Shown here one piece after another: positions 5,798-6,369 of a stretch of 6,369 bases of DNA. Location of the stretch: positions 1 through 6,369 of the forward strand of contig CAZUAH010000724.1 in the NCBI GenBank assembly GCA_964617665.1, in the 5' to 3' direction. The position numbers and the translations under genes were made by a program. The notes below the pieces were generated by a model. The model saw only the letters and a program-made list of their open reading frames with translations, ran no database searches and was not told where the DNA came from. The first letter of the stretch is position 1. Each line of letters starts with the position of its first letter. The stretch comes from JADHUC01 sp964617665. Its GTDB lineage: Bacteria > Planctomycetota > Planctomycetia > Pirellulales > Pirellulaceae.

Positions 5798-5841
5798 GAC
5801 CCATGACCACCCGTTCCAAACGCCGACGATTTAGATTCAGC
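5798..5841 (+). repeat. 44-bp direct repeat, copy 2 (start of third LRR gene)
   Basis: Identical over 44 bases to 5151-5194. Identity stops abruptly on both sides. A second island of 18 identical bases (CGGACACGACAACAGAAG, at 5264-5281 and 5920-5937) encodes the shared 'RTRQQK'. Just before this copy, AATAAAGAC occurs twice 11 bases apart (5781-5789, 5792-5800), a small slippage-type duplication. Confidence 0.9.
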
Positions 5842-6360
5842 TTAAAGACGCTTCTAATCGTCTTTATCTTGCTGGGGGTGGGGTTGGGGTGGTTTGCGTG
5901 GGAGTGGACTGTGCAGGAACGGACACGACAACAGAAGGAAGTTCTTGAGAACTTTGCGAAGTACAGGACAACCGTTGAGTGGCGCAACGGCTACGTGGTA
6001 GGACTGTGGTTCCCGGACAGAACCGGAAAAGGCGGGCCTTGTGATGAAGACCTAGAGAACCTAGAGGGCCTAACTGGGCTCGAAACGCTTGGCTTTGACA
6101 GTGACAACGTAACCGACCGTGGTTTGGCGCACATAGGAAAGGCAGCGACGTTGAAAACTCTTGGGTTCTACAGTCGCAATGCCACAGATGACGGATTGGA
6201 GCATTTGAAGTCCTTGACGAATCTGCAAGAGTTGTGGGTGGTCGCTCGTGTTAGCGGGGATGGCTTGTTAGAGTTGCAGAAAGCCCTCCCCAACTGCCAT
6301 GTAGGTGGTCATGACCCATCCGGCGGCCCAGATTCTCTTCACGATTGGGGATCATTTTGA
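5803..6360 (+). CDS. Membrane-anchored leucine-rich-repeat protein, paralogue 2
   Basis: The product has 185 residues and the same plan as its upstream neighbour. A basic N-terminus identical for 14 residues (MTTRSKRRRFRFSL) leads into one membrane helix (about 15-35, 'LLIVFILLGVGLGWFAW'), then a 'QERTRQQKEVLENF' linker, 'RNGYVVGLWF' (61-70), three 24-residue LRR-like units (90-113, 114-137, 138-160), and the cap 'ELQKALPNCHV'. A polar tail 'GGHDPSGGPDSLHDWGSF' is not shared. It has one repeat fewer than paralogue 1. The start follows a 53-bp gap with no strong Shine-Dalgarno, so it may be expressed from the same message at lower level. Function is unknown; a membrane-bound binding protein is the best inference from the LRRs. 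Confidence 0.85.
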   Translation: MTTRSKRRRFRFSLKTLLIVFILLGVGLGWFAWEWTVQERTRQQKEVLENFAKYRTTVEWRNGYVVGLWFPDRTGKGGPCDEDLENLEGLTGLETLGFDSDNVTDRGLAHIGKAATLKTLGFYSRNATDDGLEHLKSLTNLQELWVVARVSGDGLLELQKALPNCHVGGHDPSGGPDSLHDWGSF

Positions 6361-6369
6361 GGGACTCCA

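Overview
The window looks like a piece of a planctomycete chromosome, probably Pirellulales. This placement rests on protein style, not on a marker gene. The signs are short membrane proteins with an 'RRFRFSLRTLLIV' N-terminus, leucine-rich repeats of the 'LTxLxxLxLxxTQVTDAGLxHLKG' type, and palindromic intergenic repeats of the GTCAGGC..GCCTGAC kind. The left half (to about 3.2 kb) is visibly GC-richer than the right half (about 3.7 kb onward), which reads as an accessory stretch.

Left half, all on the + strand. (1) The 3' end of a large protein that resembles the end of a TIM-barrel glycoside hydrolase with a small C-terminal beta domain (1-714). (2) A 229-bp gap holding a compound hairpin element (839-920). 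(3) A 104-residue protein with two membrane segments (944-1258), followed at once by (4) a complete sodium:solute symporter (1336-3006). The pair resembles the small-subunit plus SSS-permease arrangement known for other organic-acid or solute permeases. Between them lies a long inverted repeat whose left arm encodes the last residues of the small protein.

Middle, 3.14-3.8 kb, is a scar. A secreted-protein gene starts with a good ribosome binding site and signal peptide (3141). Within about 100 bases it runs into an internal fragment of an IS4-family transposase (about 3253-3666) that keeps only the middle catalytic Asp. After the fragment is a short stretch with a strongly hydrophobic but start-less reading frame (about 3678-3791), possibly debris of a membrane protein.

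Right half. A two-TM membrane protein on the - strand (3815-4294) is divergent from three + strand leucine-rich-repeat genes. The first (4428-5159) carries six exact 24-residue repeats. The second (5156-5749) overlaps it by ATGA. The third (5803-6360) is a paralogue of the second and shares 44 identical bases around its start. Genes two and three are predicted to be membrane-anchored by one N-terminal helix, with the repeats on the far side; all three end in the same 'ALPxCx(V/I)' cap. The layout suggests one operon grown by local duplication. Its function cannot be read from the sequence. No RNA genes, CRISPR arrays or convincing intrinsic terminators were seen.
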